From: SB21 sp964415295
Lineage (GTDB): Bacteria > CLD3 > SB21
Direction: 5' to 3'
DNA length: 64,000 bases
Assembly: GCA_964415295.1 (NCBI GenBank)
Contig: CAYPYN010000001.1
Span: 496,001-560,000, forward strand
A program made the translations under genes and the position numbers. This document shows, one piece after another, positions 1-7,821 of this stretch. The notes beneath the pieces were generated by a model, which saw nothing but the letters and a program-made list of their open reading frames with translations, ran no database searches and was not told the origin of the DNA. The stretch's first letter is position 1; each line of letters begins with the position of its first letter.

Positions 1-1
1 T

Positions 2-2029
2 GCCGAAGCCTCGAACCCAATCTGCCGTGAGATATCCGATCCGTCCTCGCCGTATCTGTTTGATGAAATTCCCATCTCGATACTCGGCAGTATTTACGAA
101 CGGTTTCTCGGCAAGGTCGTGCACGCCACGCCCAAACGCGCGGACGTGGAAGACAAGCCCGAAGTGCGCAAAGCCGGCGGCGTGTATTATACGCCGGAAT
201 ATATCGTTCGCTATATCGTGCAGAACACCGTCGGTAAATTGCTTCGGGGTGAAAATCCCCCTTTGGAAAAGGGGGTCGCGCGCAGCGCGGGGGGATTTAA
301 TAAAACCCCCGAAGAAATTTCCCAGATGGCCTTCGCGGACATCGCCTGCGGATCAGGCTCTTTCCTGATCGAAGTGTACAGCGAATTACTCGACTATCAC
401 ACGCGCTACTATTCCGCCTATCCCGAAAAGGCCAAACCCGGCGATACGCAGATGCGCGAAGGCAAAGTCGTACTCTCGCTGAAAAAACGTCAGGAAATTC
501 TTACCAATAATATCTACGGCGTGGATATCGATTACCAGGCGACGGAAGTGACCCAGCTGTCGCTGTATCTCAAACTGCTCGAAGACGTCACGATGAATGA
601 CGCGTATCAATTCAGTCTCGTCAAAGAAAAGATCCTGCCCGATCTGAAGCAGAATATCGTCTGCGGCAATTCCCTCATCGGCACGGATATTCTCGAAGGC
701 GATCTCTTCGAAAAGACGGAGGAACGTAAACTCAACCCGATGAATTTCGCCGACGCATTTCCCAAAGTAATGCGAAGGGGCGGCTTCGACGCGATCGTAG
801 GGAATCCGCCGTATGTTCAATCACGTTCTGAAAGGCTTTCTGAAACCGAGAAGAATTATTATATGCAAAAATATTTAACAGCCGAATATCAACTTAATAC
901 GTTTGGATTATTCTTGGAGAAAGCACATAAAGTCGTAAGACAAGGTTCTCTATTGGGAATGATTATCCCTAATTATTGGCTGTCGACACGATATGATTTA
1001 AAACTTAGAAAGTTTTTGGCAATTGAAAACTCAATAGTCGAAATTCTCAACGTTTATAACGTTTTTGCTGAGGCAACGGTTGACACTGTTGTATTATTAT
1101 CAGAAAGACCACATAAAAACAATTTCCCAAAAACATTCAAAATAAAGAGTGTTGACCGAAATTTGAAGAACATTGTTGAGAGATTAAATAGTGTTCAAAG
1201 TGAAACTTGGTCGTTTCAACACGCTTATCTTGTTAATGAAGGCGCCGATGACATAAATGTTTCTTTTGCCAAAACTGTTGAATTGTCAGGACAAGATACC
1301 ATCGAAAAGTATTTCATTCTAAAATTTGGAATGAAACCTTATGAAGAGGGCAAGGGAACGCCAAAACAAACGCGTCAAATGATGCAAAAGAAAGTATATG
1401 ACTCAACAAAAAAAATTGATAAATCATATATGCCGTTGTTGAGGGCGAGGAATGTAAATCGATATTCCATCAATTGGGAGGGAGACTGGATTAAATACGG
1501 TGATAATCTAGCAGCTCCTCGAACATTTGAATTATTTGTTGGGGATCGGATTCTAATTCAACGGATAGTGTCAAGTGATCGGTTATTTGGGACATTTGTT
1601 AAAGACACGTTTATTTGCAACACCGATGTGATTACACTTAAACCCAAACTGGAATTTGATAATTTTAATATTTTATTTTTTGTGGGTGTTTTGCTCTCTT
1701 CAGCCGTTGGATTTTATCTTAAGAGCAGAAATGTTAACTTAGATAGAGCTGCTTTCCCAAAAATTAACACTGAAACCCTTGGCTACTTACCAATACCTAA
1801 AATCAATTTCTCCGATCCCGCCGACAAATCCCGTCATGATCATATTGTGAAATTGGTCGAGCAGATGTTGCAGGCGAAAGAAAAGCTTGCCTCGGCGAAA
1901 TTAGAATCCGAGAAAGACCGGCTGGAATTGCTCTGCTCCAGCCTCGACCGCCAGATCGACGAAGCGGTATTTGAGTTATACGGCCTGACGCCCGAAGAGA
2001 TCAAGGTCGTGGAGGGGGAGAAACCATGA
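2..2029 (+). CDS. Eco57I/TaqI-type restriction-modification DNA methylase (5' end outside window)
   Basis: C-terminal 675 residues of a type IIG/type ISP-like N6-adenine methylase. The frame is already open at the left edge, so the start and any N-terminal nuclease or helicase part are missing. Visible motifs: the SAM-binding motif I DIACGSGSF (nt 338-364), GVDIDYQATEV just after it, and the catalytic NPPY (nt 803-814) within FDAIVGNPPYV. A TaqI-like target-recognition region (about nt 830-1800) and a short helical tail follow. The recognition region is visibly A+T-rich while the flanking methylase parts are not, suggesting a swapped specificity module. Nt 252-298 hold an in-frame palindromic insertion. 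The stop overlaps the next start (ATGA), so the two are probably co-translated. The methylase family assignment is secure; whether the lost part cuts DNA cannot be seen. Confidence 0.9.
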   Translation, partial: AEASNPICREISDPSSPYLFDEIPISILGSIYERFLGKVVHATPKRADVEDKPEVRKAGGVYYTPEYIVRYIVQNTVGKLLRGENPPLEKGVARSAGGFNKTPEEISQMAFADIACGSGSFLIEVYSELLDYHTRYYSAYPEKAKPGDTQMREGKVVLSLKKRQEILTNNIYGVDIDYQATEVTQLSLYLKLLEDVTMNDAYQFSLVKEKILPDLKQNIVCGNSLIGTDILEGDLFEKTEERKLNPMNFADAFPKVMRRGGFDAIVGNPPYVQSRSERLSETEKNYYMQKYLTAEYQLNTFGLFLEKAHKVVRQGSLLGMIIPNYWLSTRYDLKLRKFLAIENSIVEILNVYNVFAEATVDTVVLLSERPHKNNFPKTFKIKSVDRNLKNIVERLNSVQSETWSFQHAYLVNEGADDINVSFAKTVELSGQDTIEKYFILKFGMKPYEEGKGTPKQTRQMMQKKVYDSTKKIDKSYMPLLRARNVNRYSINWEGDWIKYGDNLAAPRTFELFVGDRILIQRIVSSDRLFGTFVKDTFICNTDVITLKPKLEFDNFNILFFVGVLLSSAVGFYLKSRNVNLDRAAFPKINTETLGYLPIPKINFSDPADKSRHDHIVKLVEQMLQAKEKLASAKLESEKDRLELLCSSLDRQIDEAVFELYGLTPEEIKVVEGEKP
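252..298 (+). repeat. In-frame palindromic insertion inside the methylase gene
   Basis: AAATCCCCC (253-261) is mirrored by GGGGGGATTT (289-298), with a second internal GGAAAAGGGGG. It is translated as a Pro/Gly-rich stretch (ENPPLEKGVARSAGGFNK) between the conserved YTPEYIVRYIV block and the SAM motif. It resembles the REP-derived NPPLxKGG-type peptide insertions seen in many bacterial proteins. Confidence 0.6.
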
Positions 2030-3426
2030 ATCAATCATCTGATAAAGGATTATTCTATAAAGGCGTTAAGAGATCACTCAAAACAAAATTATCTGATGCC
2101 GAGTATGAGTTCTTCATACACACTTTAACCGCTTTTAGTCGAATATTGCCCCACACGGTAATTGAACCGTGGAAAAAGTCAGCTACATTAAAGAAAACCA
2201 AAGCGTGGTGGAAAAGTGTAGGGGGAGAACAACGGCGCGGTATTGGATTAAGTATAAAAGTGCCACAATTGGAAACCTGTCTTGAAAGTGTGCTGACAAG
2301 ACTAGTTCCTGGTGAAGGCGTGCGACTTATTAGAAGAGTTCCAGATACGACGGAGTTGGCCGTTTGCAAGAGAATTGTTGAGGCTATTACAAAAGAAATG
2401 CAATTAATACAAAATCTGAAACAGAATAACATTTCTCATGAATTACATAGAAGTTTTGATGACCGTGTTGTTGTAGATCACCTGAAGCATGAAAATCAAT
2501 TAGAGTTTGATTTTGGTAATCTTGTGGAGTTTTTGCGAATACTTTCCGAACAGAGTTATGAAAACAAGTCCCTTTCATTTGGTGTCTTGATTAAAAAAGG
2601 AACAAAATCAACTTCAAGCCATAAGTTTACATTTCCCGAAGATTTTGAAAATGAAAAAAGATTTAAGGCGTTTACGGACGGTTACCGTAGCGCGTATTTG
2701 CTAGATAGGGCAGGCGGTATTCTAAGCCTTGTGGATTTAGAAAAATTGGCAGCAAATAATGTTCATGGTGAACATTATTTTCCTGAATGGTCAAGAAACA
2801 TTGCACTTAGTTCAAGACTGAAAACTATTGGTCTTAGTTTGACTCGGCAAGGCGATATACTCTATTTTGAGGATGGTAGTCTTAATTTTACTCGACGGGC
2901 TGGGAAATGGCAATATTGGAATCATGCATATATAATTGACATTCTCAAGAATAAAGCACGAGCGCAAAGGGTTGACACGAACAAACTTGGCAAAGTAGTT
3001 TCAACCCTTTATCGTTATGCTTTGGATGTCTCATTCCGCCGAAGCGGAGGCCTTTTTGTCATTCTAAGAAACTCTAAAAAGCTTCATAATATTGTTCGTC
3101 AAGGCGATGCGATGACAGACAAACAACGACTCGCTCTACACAAAGAATTTGAACATTTCCTTTCAAAACGAACTATTCTAGGTATAGATAGAAATGTGAT
3201 CATGGAACTTTCATCAATTGACGGAGCTTTAGTTTTTTCTAATAACGGAAGATTACTGGCTTACGGAACAGTTCTGGAATCAAAGAAAAAATCCCACGTC
3301 AGCAAAGTAGAAGGCTCTAGGTCGAAGGCGGCCGTTGCCTCATCTCATTTTGGAATTTCGATTAAAATAAGTTCAGACGGGGGTATTTCAATGTATGAAA
3401 ACGGAAAGAGTTTTATGGAAATTTGA
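2026..3426 (+). CDS. Methylase-coupled protein with C-terminal diadenylate-cyclase (DisA_N/DAC)-like domain
   Basis: 466 residues. Residues 1 to about 320 resemble nothing I can name. From about residue 335 the order of elements matches a DAC domain: RRSGGLFVI (338-346, equivalent to the GALIVI strand), SSIDGALVF (DGA motif, Asp399-Ala401), GSRSKAA (430-436, where DisA/CdaA have GTRHRAA), then ISSDGGISMYENG (VSEE.G.IS..NG in the family). The DGA motif is intact, but the RHR motif reads RSK, so ATP binding or cyclisation may be altered. It could instead be one of the predicted non-catalytic nucleotide-sensor relatives (DACNx families). There is no signal peptide or membrane segment, so it is cytoplasmic. 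The ATGA overlap with the methylase and the shared A+T richness make it part of that defence operon. The function is inferred. Confidence 0.7.
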   Translation: MNQSSDKGLFYKGVKRSLKTKLSDAEYEFFIHTLTAFSRILPHTVIEPWKKSATLKKTKAWWKSVGGEQRRGIGLSIKVPQLETCLESVLTRLVPGEGVRLIRRVPDTTELAVCKRIVEAITKEMQLIQNLKQNNISHELHRSFDDRVVVDHLKHENQLEFDFGNLVEFLRILSEQSYENKSLSFGVLIKKGTKSTSSHKFTFPEDFENEKRFKAFTDGYRSAYLLDRAGGILSLVDLEKLAANNVHGEHYFPEWSRNIALSSRLKTIGLSLTRQGDILYFEDGSLNFTRRAGKWQYWNHAYIIDILKNKARAQRVDTNKLGKVVSTLYRYALDVSFRRSGGLFVILRNSKKLHNIVRQGDAMTDKQRLALHKEFEHFLSKRTILGIDRNVIMELSSIDGALVFSNNGRLLAYGTVLESKKKSHVSKVEGSRSKAAVASSHFGISIKISSDGGISMYENGKSFMEI

Positions 3427-3576
3427 TATTTTAAGAAAGGGATCAGACTGAGCCTGATTCACTTCTACATTGGAATAGAAAGGCTAACGGTAGAGAAATG
3501 GAAATTCGGTCAAATTTTGAGCGAAAATCCAATATTTTAATTCGTATTTTATTTCATAAATAACGGTTGGGAAAAT
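3427..3576. other. 150-bp A+T-rich spacer between the DAC-like gene and tcmP
   Basis: No convincing terminator or ORF. The last 40 bases are very A+T-rich and could hold the promoter of the next two genes, but no clear -35/-10 pair stands out. Confidence 0.4.
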
Positions 3577-4428
3577 ATGAAAAAATTTGAACCTGTTATT
3601 GAGACCATTGATGACGGATTAAAATGTGCGGATGTCCGATCCTGGGCGGAACAAAAATATCGGTTACTTGGAATGTATGCCGATATTTTTACACAAGGTA
3701 TGCGTCATAAATGGAGCAATCTTGTTTATATTGATCTATACTCAGGGTGTGGTTTTTCAAAAATCAAAAATTCAAATCGAATTCTGTACGGATCACCTTT
3801 GATTGCTTTATCATTGCCTGTGCCGTTTAGTCATTATATTTTCTGCGACAGTGATAAGGAGAATATTGAAGCGCTTCGTAGCAGAGTCAACCGATTATTT
3901 CCTGATAAACAAGTGCAATTTGTTGTTGGAGACTGCAATGAGAAAATTCATGAAATTAAATCGTATATACCGTCGTTTTCCAAAGAAAATACGGTTTTGA
4001 GTTTCTGCTTTGTGGATCCCTTTTCACTTGACTTGAAGTTTGCTACGATCAGGCAGCTCGGAGACCTCGCAATGGATTTTTTAATATTGCTGGCGTTTCA
4101 CATGGACGCAAATAGAAATTATAAAACATACTTAAAAGATGGCAACACAAAGATTGAAGAGTTTTTAGATAATCCAAATTGGCGCCGTGATTTTGCCGAA
4201 TCAAAGATCGATAGCAACGAATTATTCGTTCAATTTTTAGCCCGTCAGTATTCGCAAAACATGGTTGGCCTTAAATATTTGTCGCCCAAAGAGTTGCATC
4301 CAATTCGGTCCGATGACAAAAATCTCCCATTGTATCATCTTGGTTTTTTCTCAAAGCACGCTAGAGGGCAAGATTTTTGGAATGAAATTAAAAAATATGC
4401 TGTTTCACAATTAGGATTGGGTTTTTAG
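3577..4428 (+). CDS. tcmP: Three-Cys-motif partner protein TcmP
   Basis: 283 residues, typical of the lower end of the TcmP family. Recognisable blocks are the N-terminal KCADVRSWAEQKYRLLGMY, then YIDLYSGCGFSKI, YGSPLIAL, FCDSDKENIEALR and CFVDPFSLDLKF. The pattern is that of a Rossmann-like, methyltransferase-resembling fold (YIDLYSG as a degenerate motif I). The C-terminal LGFFSKHARGQDFWNEI block is also characteristic. TcmP proteins are known only by their regular pairing with Gp37/Gp68-type three-Cys proteins. That partner starts 2 bp after this stop, so they form a two-gene unit. The biochemical role is unknown. Base composition is A+T-rich like the two preceding genes. Confidence 0.85.
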   Translation: MKKFEPVIETIDDGLKCADVRSWAEQKYRLLGMYADIFTQGMRHKWSNLVYIDLYSGCGFSKIKNSNRILYGSPLIALSLPVPFSHYIFCDSDKENIEALRSRVNRLFPDKQVQFVVGDCNEKIHEIKSYIPSFSKENTVLSFCFVDPFSLDLKFATIRQLGDLAMDFLILLAFHMDANRNYKTYLKDGNTKIEEFLDNPNWRRDFAESKIDSNELFVQFLARQYSQNMVGLKYLSPKELHPIRSDDKNLPLYHLGFFSKHARGQDFWNEIKKYAVSQLGLGF

Positions 4429-4430
4429 AT

Positions 4431-5162
4431 ATGGCACAATCATCGATCGAATGGACGGAAATGACATGGAACCCGACGACGGGGTGCAGTAAAATCTCGG
4501 CAGGCTGTAAATTCTGTTATGCCGAAATCATGACCCGCCGATTGCAGGCAATGGGATTAGAAAAATATAAGAACGGCTTTAAACTCGCCATTCATGAAGA
4601 AGCATTGAGTATCCCGTATGAATGGAAAAAACCGAAGATCGTTTTTGTCAATTCCATGAGCGATCTTTTTCATAAAGACGTCCCGTTGTCATTCATCAAA
4701 AAGGTTTTTAAGGTGATGAACGAATGCCCTCAGCACACCTTTCAGGTTTTGACGAAGCGTTCCGATATTTTATTGAAATATGACAAGCAACTGACCTGGA
4801 CGCCGAATATATGGATGGGTGTTTCCGTTGAAAACGAAGAAGTAATACATCGTATCGACGACCTTAGAAAAACACATGCGGAGATCAAATTTCTTTCATT
4901 AGAACCCCTTATCGGCCCTTTGCAGAGCCTTAATTTGAAGAAAATGAATTGGGTGATAGTCGGAGGCGAGTCGGGGCCCGGAGCGCGCCCGATGGAAAAG
5001 TCATGGGTGCTTGATATTCAAAATCAGTGCCGAAAAGCGAAAGTAGCCTTTTTCTTCAAACAATGGGGCGGCGTCCGGAAGAAAAAAGCGGGACGTGAAC
5101 TGAATGGTAAGACCTACAGTGAAATGCCGAGCCGCTTTGATCACATGGTGGCTTCGATCTAG
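4431..5162 (+). CDS. Phage Gp37/Gp68-family (DUF5131) three-Cys-motif protein
   Basis: 243 residues. The N-terminus carries IEWTEMTWNPTTGCSKISAG and the cysteine cluster Cys19-X6-Cys26-X2-Cys29 (CKFCYAE), followed by VFVNSMSDLFH, FQVLTKR, WMGVSVEN, FLSLEPLIGPL, VIVGGESGPGARPM and FFKQWGG. All are hallmarks of this family, which has a radical-SAM-like TIM-barrel look. The three cysteines probably bind an iron-sulfur cluster, though this is inference. It starts 2 bp after tcmP, its usual genomic partner. Homologues occur in phages and mobile regions, which fits the island character of this end of the window. The family assignment is secure and the reaction unknown. Confidence 0.88.
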   Translation: MAQSSIEWTEMTWNPTTGCSKISAGCKFCYAEIMTRRLQAMGLEKYKNGFKLAIHEEALSIPYEWKKPKIVFVNSMSDLFHKDVPLSFIKKVFKVMNECPQHTFQVLTKRSDILLKYDKQLTWTPNIWMGVSVENEEVIHRIDDLRKTHAEIKFLSLEPLIGPLQSLNLKKMNWVIVGGESGPGARPMEKSWVLDIQNQCRKAKVAFFFKQWGGVRKKKAGRELNGKTYSEMPSRFDHMVASI

Positions 5163-5213
5163 CGTGACTTCATCATGAATATCATTTCAACACAGCACGC
5201 TTTTAGTTTACCC

Positions 5214-5243
5214 TTGACAATCCCGATATGCTTGGCATATATT
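5214..5243 (+). promoter_or_regulatory. Sigma70-like promoter upstream of the potassium transporter gene
   Basis: TTGACA (5214-5219), an 18-bp spacer, then TATATT (5238-5243). It leaves a leader of about 85 nt containing the small inverted repeat ATCCGG...CCGGAT (5270-5289). The leader looks too short for a ydaO-type c-di-AMP riboswitch and I see no such consensus. Confidence 0.6.
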
Positions 5244-5336
5244 TGGCCACTTCTCACGGCACGTTTCATCCGGAACTGGAGGCCGGATCGAATCAAAGCA
5301 TAAGCTAGCGTCCGTTTCGAGAACTTCTGCTCAGGT

Positions 5337-6923
5337 ATGGACGAAACCCAAAATACCGGATCCTCGGAAGAGCACCATAAAAGTCTTACGACGCCCGTCA
5401 ATCCTCACCGATTCATTCAAACCGAAGTTGAAAAGATCGAAAAAGGTCTGCGCAAGTATTCCGCGGCCGAGATCACGATCTTCGGTTTCGCCTGCGCAAT
5501 ACTCCTGGGTTCCGCCGTACTTTATCTCATCGAGAATTTATCCGATAATCCGCTCGGCTATGTGGACGCGTTATTCATCTCCACTTCCGCCATCTGCGTA
5601 ACGGGTCTCACATCGGTCGATTTCAGTAAATTCACATTTGCGGGACAACTGGTGACCATGCTGCTCATACAGATCGGAGGATTTGGCGTGGTGACCGCTT
5701 TCCGTCTTTTGTGGATCGGACGATCGAGCGACATGTCGCCGGGATCGGCTCAAACCCTCGGGTCGGTGATGGACGTGGACGGCGGCCATCAGACCGTTCT
5801 TCAGGTACTGGCTTCCACAGCCAAGATCACATTTGCGGTAGAAGGATTAGGATGCCTTCTCATGTATCTTCATTTGAAAGATACCGTTGAATCGCCGTTT
5901 TGGTTCTCCGTTTTTCACACCATATCGGCTTTTAATAATGCCGGATTCGGATTGTATGCCGATAACCTGATGCAGTTCCGCAGCGATGTTTTCCTCAATT
6001 TGATCATTGCCGGTCTCATCATATTTGGCGGTATCGGTTATCCCGTACTGCTTGGCATCGAGAGCTTTTTCCTGCTGGCCATGCATAAGCTGCTCGGCTT
6101 CTCCGAAGCCCTGATGGAAATGGTCGCTATCCGCAAACCCGAGCGGTTGGGTCTGGTAGAACCGTTCTATAATTTTGTTGACGGTATGTACCTCCGCGCC
6201 AGGAAGATCCGCGAAGAACTGGCCGGCGTAGCATCGCCGCTGCAGATGAAGATCGTTATTTATGGCACGCTGTTCCTTCTCTTTGCCGGAACGCTGTTTA
6301 CTTTGTATTACGAATGGTCGGATGAACATACGCTTGGACCATTGTCTGTTGGTGATAAGATCCTTGTATCCTTCTTTCATTCCGTTTCCACAAGAACGGC
6401 GGGCTTCAACACCATCGACATCGGAGCGCTCCAGATTCGAACCCTCCTTTTTTATATTCTTCTGATGTTCATCGGTGCGGCGCCTCAGGGTACCGCCGGA
6501 GGCATCAAAATACCCACATTCGTAACGATGCTCGGCTACATCCGCAGTTCATTTCGCGGACGGTCCCGCGTATCGGTATTCGATTACGTCGTGTCCAAGA
6601 CTTCGGTGGGAAATGCCGTGAAGCTGTACGTGCTCAGCTCGACATTTGTACTCGGCATTATTCTCCTTATGGCGATTGTGGAAACGAAATTCACATTGAT
6701 CCAGATGGCTTTTGAAACGGTAAGTGCTTTTGGAACGGTGGGACTTTCAACCGGCATCACCATGATACTGACGCCGACTTCTAAATTACTATTGGTACTA
6801 ACGATGTTCGTTGGACGAGTCGGGCTTCTTACTATCGGCAGCGCGATCATCAAACCTTCCGATGATGTCACCCAATCACCCTCCGGCTGGACGGACGACG
6901 GGATGAAACTGCAGATCGGGTAA
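5337..6923 (+). CDS. TrkH/KtrB-family potassium (or sodium) uptake channel subunit
   Basis: 528 residues with a hydrophilic N-terminal extension (about 1-45) and then the repeated membrane-pore-membrane pattern of the family. Pore-loop segments visible include FISTSAICVTGLTSVDF, FHTISAFNNAGFGLY, FHSVSTRTAGFNTIDIG and FETVSAFGTVGLSTGI. IGGFGVVT and FVGRVGLLTIGSAI complete the picture. It moves K+ across the inner membrane together with a cytosolic KtrA/TrkA (RCK) subunit, but no such gene is adjacent, so the regulator must be encoded elsewhere. The gene is monocistronic, with a promoter at 5214-5243 and a strong terminator at its 3' end. AGGT precedes the ATG with little spacing, so the start is not certain. 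Confidence 0.9.
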   Translation: MDETQNTGSSEEHHKSLTTPVNPHRFIQTEVEKIEKGLRKYSAAEITIFGFACAILLGSAVLYLIENLSDNPLGYVDALFISTSAICVTGLTSVDFSKFTFAGQLVTMLLIQIGGFGVVTAFRLLWIGRSSDMSPGSAQTLGSVMDVDGGHQTVLQVLASTAKITFAVEGLGCLLMYLHLKDTVESPFWFSVFHTISAFNNAGFGLYADNLMQFRSDVFLNLIIAGLIIFGGIGYPVLLGIESFFLLAMHKLLGFSEALMEMVAIRKPERLGLVEPFYNFVDGMYLRARKIREELAGVASPLQMKIVIYGTLFLLFAGTLFTLYYEWSDEHTLGPLSVGDKILVSFFHSVSTRTAGFNTIDIGALQIRTLLFYILLMFIGAAPQGTAGGIKIPTFVTMLGYIRSSFRGRSRVSVFDYVVSKTSVGNAVKLYVLSSTFVLGIILLMAIVETKFTLIQMAFETVSAFGTVGLSTGITMILTPTSKLLLVLTMFVGRVGLLTIGSAIIKPSDDVTQSPSGWTDDGMKLQIG

Positions 6924-6947
6924 GAAAATCTTACTGTTTTACGCAAT

Positions 6948-6983
6948 AAAAAAACCAAACTCTTTTTGAATTTGGTTTTTTTT
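6948..6983. terminator. Bidirectional intrinsic terminator
   Basis: AAAAAAACCAAA ... TTTGGTTTTTTTT forms a stem with an 11-nt loop and runs of A on one side and T on the other. It would stop transcription of the potassium channel gene (+) and of the convergent DUF2461 gene (-). Confidence 0.8.
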
Positions 6984-7004
6984 GTGAACGGCCGAAACCC
7001 CTCT

Positions 7005-7664
7005 TCACTTCAAGGTCTCATTCAAAAACTTATTGAACGGCTGCATCGCCTTGAAACCATCCGCACAATATTGGACAAACGATGCGGATGCGGCCTTTTT
7101 ATCCGGAAAACGATGCAGCACAACAAAATGTTTTTGTTTAAGCGCTTCCGATGCCGGATGAACCGGATCAAATCCGGGAGGCAGTCTTTTCAATGTTTCC
7201 GCTTCCATTTCGGAGAATAGTTTTTTGAATTTTTTATCGCTCCGGATCCTGTCGAACACCTTCCATTTCCTGTAAATATGATTACGAAGCACCTTCAGCC
7301 AGTCCGGCGGCGGCATGTAAGCGCCTCCTCCAAGAAAACATCCGCCCGGTTCGATATGCAAATAATAACCCGCACCGGATTCCGCTTTCTTACCCCCTTT
7401 TACCATCCATGCACCCATATTTGTTTTGTACGGCGATTTATCTTTGGAGAACCGGATATCCTTATAAATACGAAACACACAGTCGCGAGCGGTGAGTTCC
7501 GCAATGTCTTTGTCAAATTTCCCGATCCGATCGATCAAATCGTCGACGAAAGCCTCAAACTCCTCTTTCGCCTCCAAGTAATCGTTCTTATGTTCGTTGA
7601 ACCATTCGCGGTTATTGTTCTTCTTAAGGGCTTTCAGAAAGCCGAATGTTTTTGAACTCAGCAT
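7005..7664 (-). CDS. DUF2461 domain protein
   Basis: 219 residues, the usual length. Family hallmarks are NNNREWFNEHKNDYLEA at the N-terminus, FRIYKDIRFSKDKSPYKTN, and the GYYLHIEPGGCFLGGGAYMP block. The family (TIGR02453/DUF2461) is widespread and uncharacterised, and no catalytic function is established. It is cytoplasmic (no signal peptide). The gene stands alone, convergent with the potassium channel gene (shared terminator 6948-6983) and divergent from the propeller lipoprotein gene. Confidence 0.88.
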   Translation of the reverse strand: MLSSKTFGFLKALKKNNNREWFNEHKNDYLEAKEEFEAFVDDLIDRIGKFDKDIAELTARDCVFRIYKDIRFSKDKSPYKTNMGAWMVKGGKKAESGAGYYLHIEPGGCFLGGGAYMPPPDWLKVLRNHIYRKWKVFDRIRSDKKFKKLFSEMEAETLKRLPPGFDPVHPASEALKQKHFVVLHRFPDKKAASASFVQYCADGFKAMQPFNKFLNETLK

Positions 7665-7762
7665 GATTGTTTTCGGTTGGTGTTGTGTAATCGTTTTTCA
7701 AAAATAAAGGGATTTGGCGAACGAATCAATCCAAATTGTTCTGAAATCCCACCGCGGTTTAT

Positions 7763-7790
7763 TTGACTGACAAATAAAATCTGGTTAAAT
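7763..7790 (+). promoter_or_regulatory. Candidate promoter of the propeller lipoprotein gene
   Basis: TTGACT (7763-7768), a 16-bp spacer, TTAAAT (7785-7790), about 32 bp before the ATG. It is A+T-rich and reasonably placed. The strong ribosome site GGGAGGTG follows at 7810-7817. Confidence 0.4.
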
Positions 7791-7821
7791 TGATGCAACA
7801 GCCCAGAAAGGGAGGTGTATC

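Noticed and set aside
5244..5336. Riboswitch in the potassium channel leader
   Set aside because: The leader is under 95 nt and contains only one 6-bp stem. No conserved c-di-AMP (ydaO) or other riboswitch core was recognised.
2026..6923. Functional link between the DAC-fold protein (c-di-AMP) and the nearby KtrB/TrkH potassium channel
   Set aside because: c-di-AMP does regulate Ktr transport, but here the two genes are in different transcription units, separated by TcmP/Gp37 and a promoter. The DAC motif is altered and no RCK_C subunit or ydaO-type leader is present.
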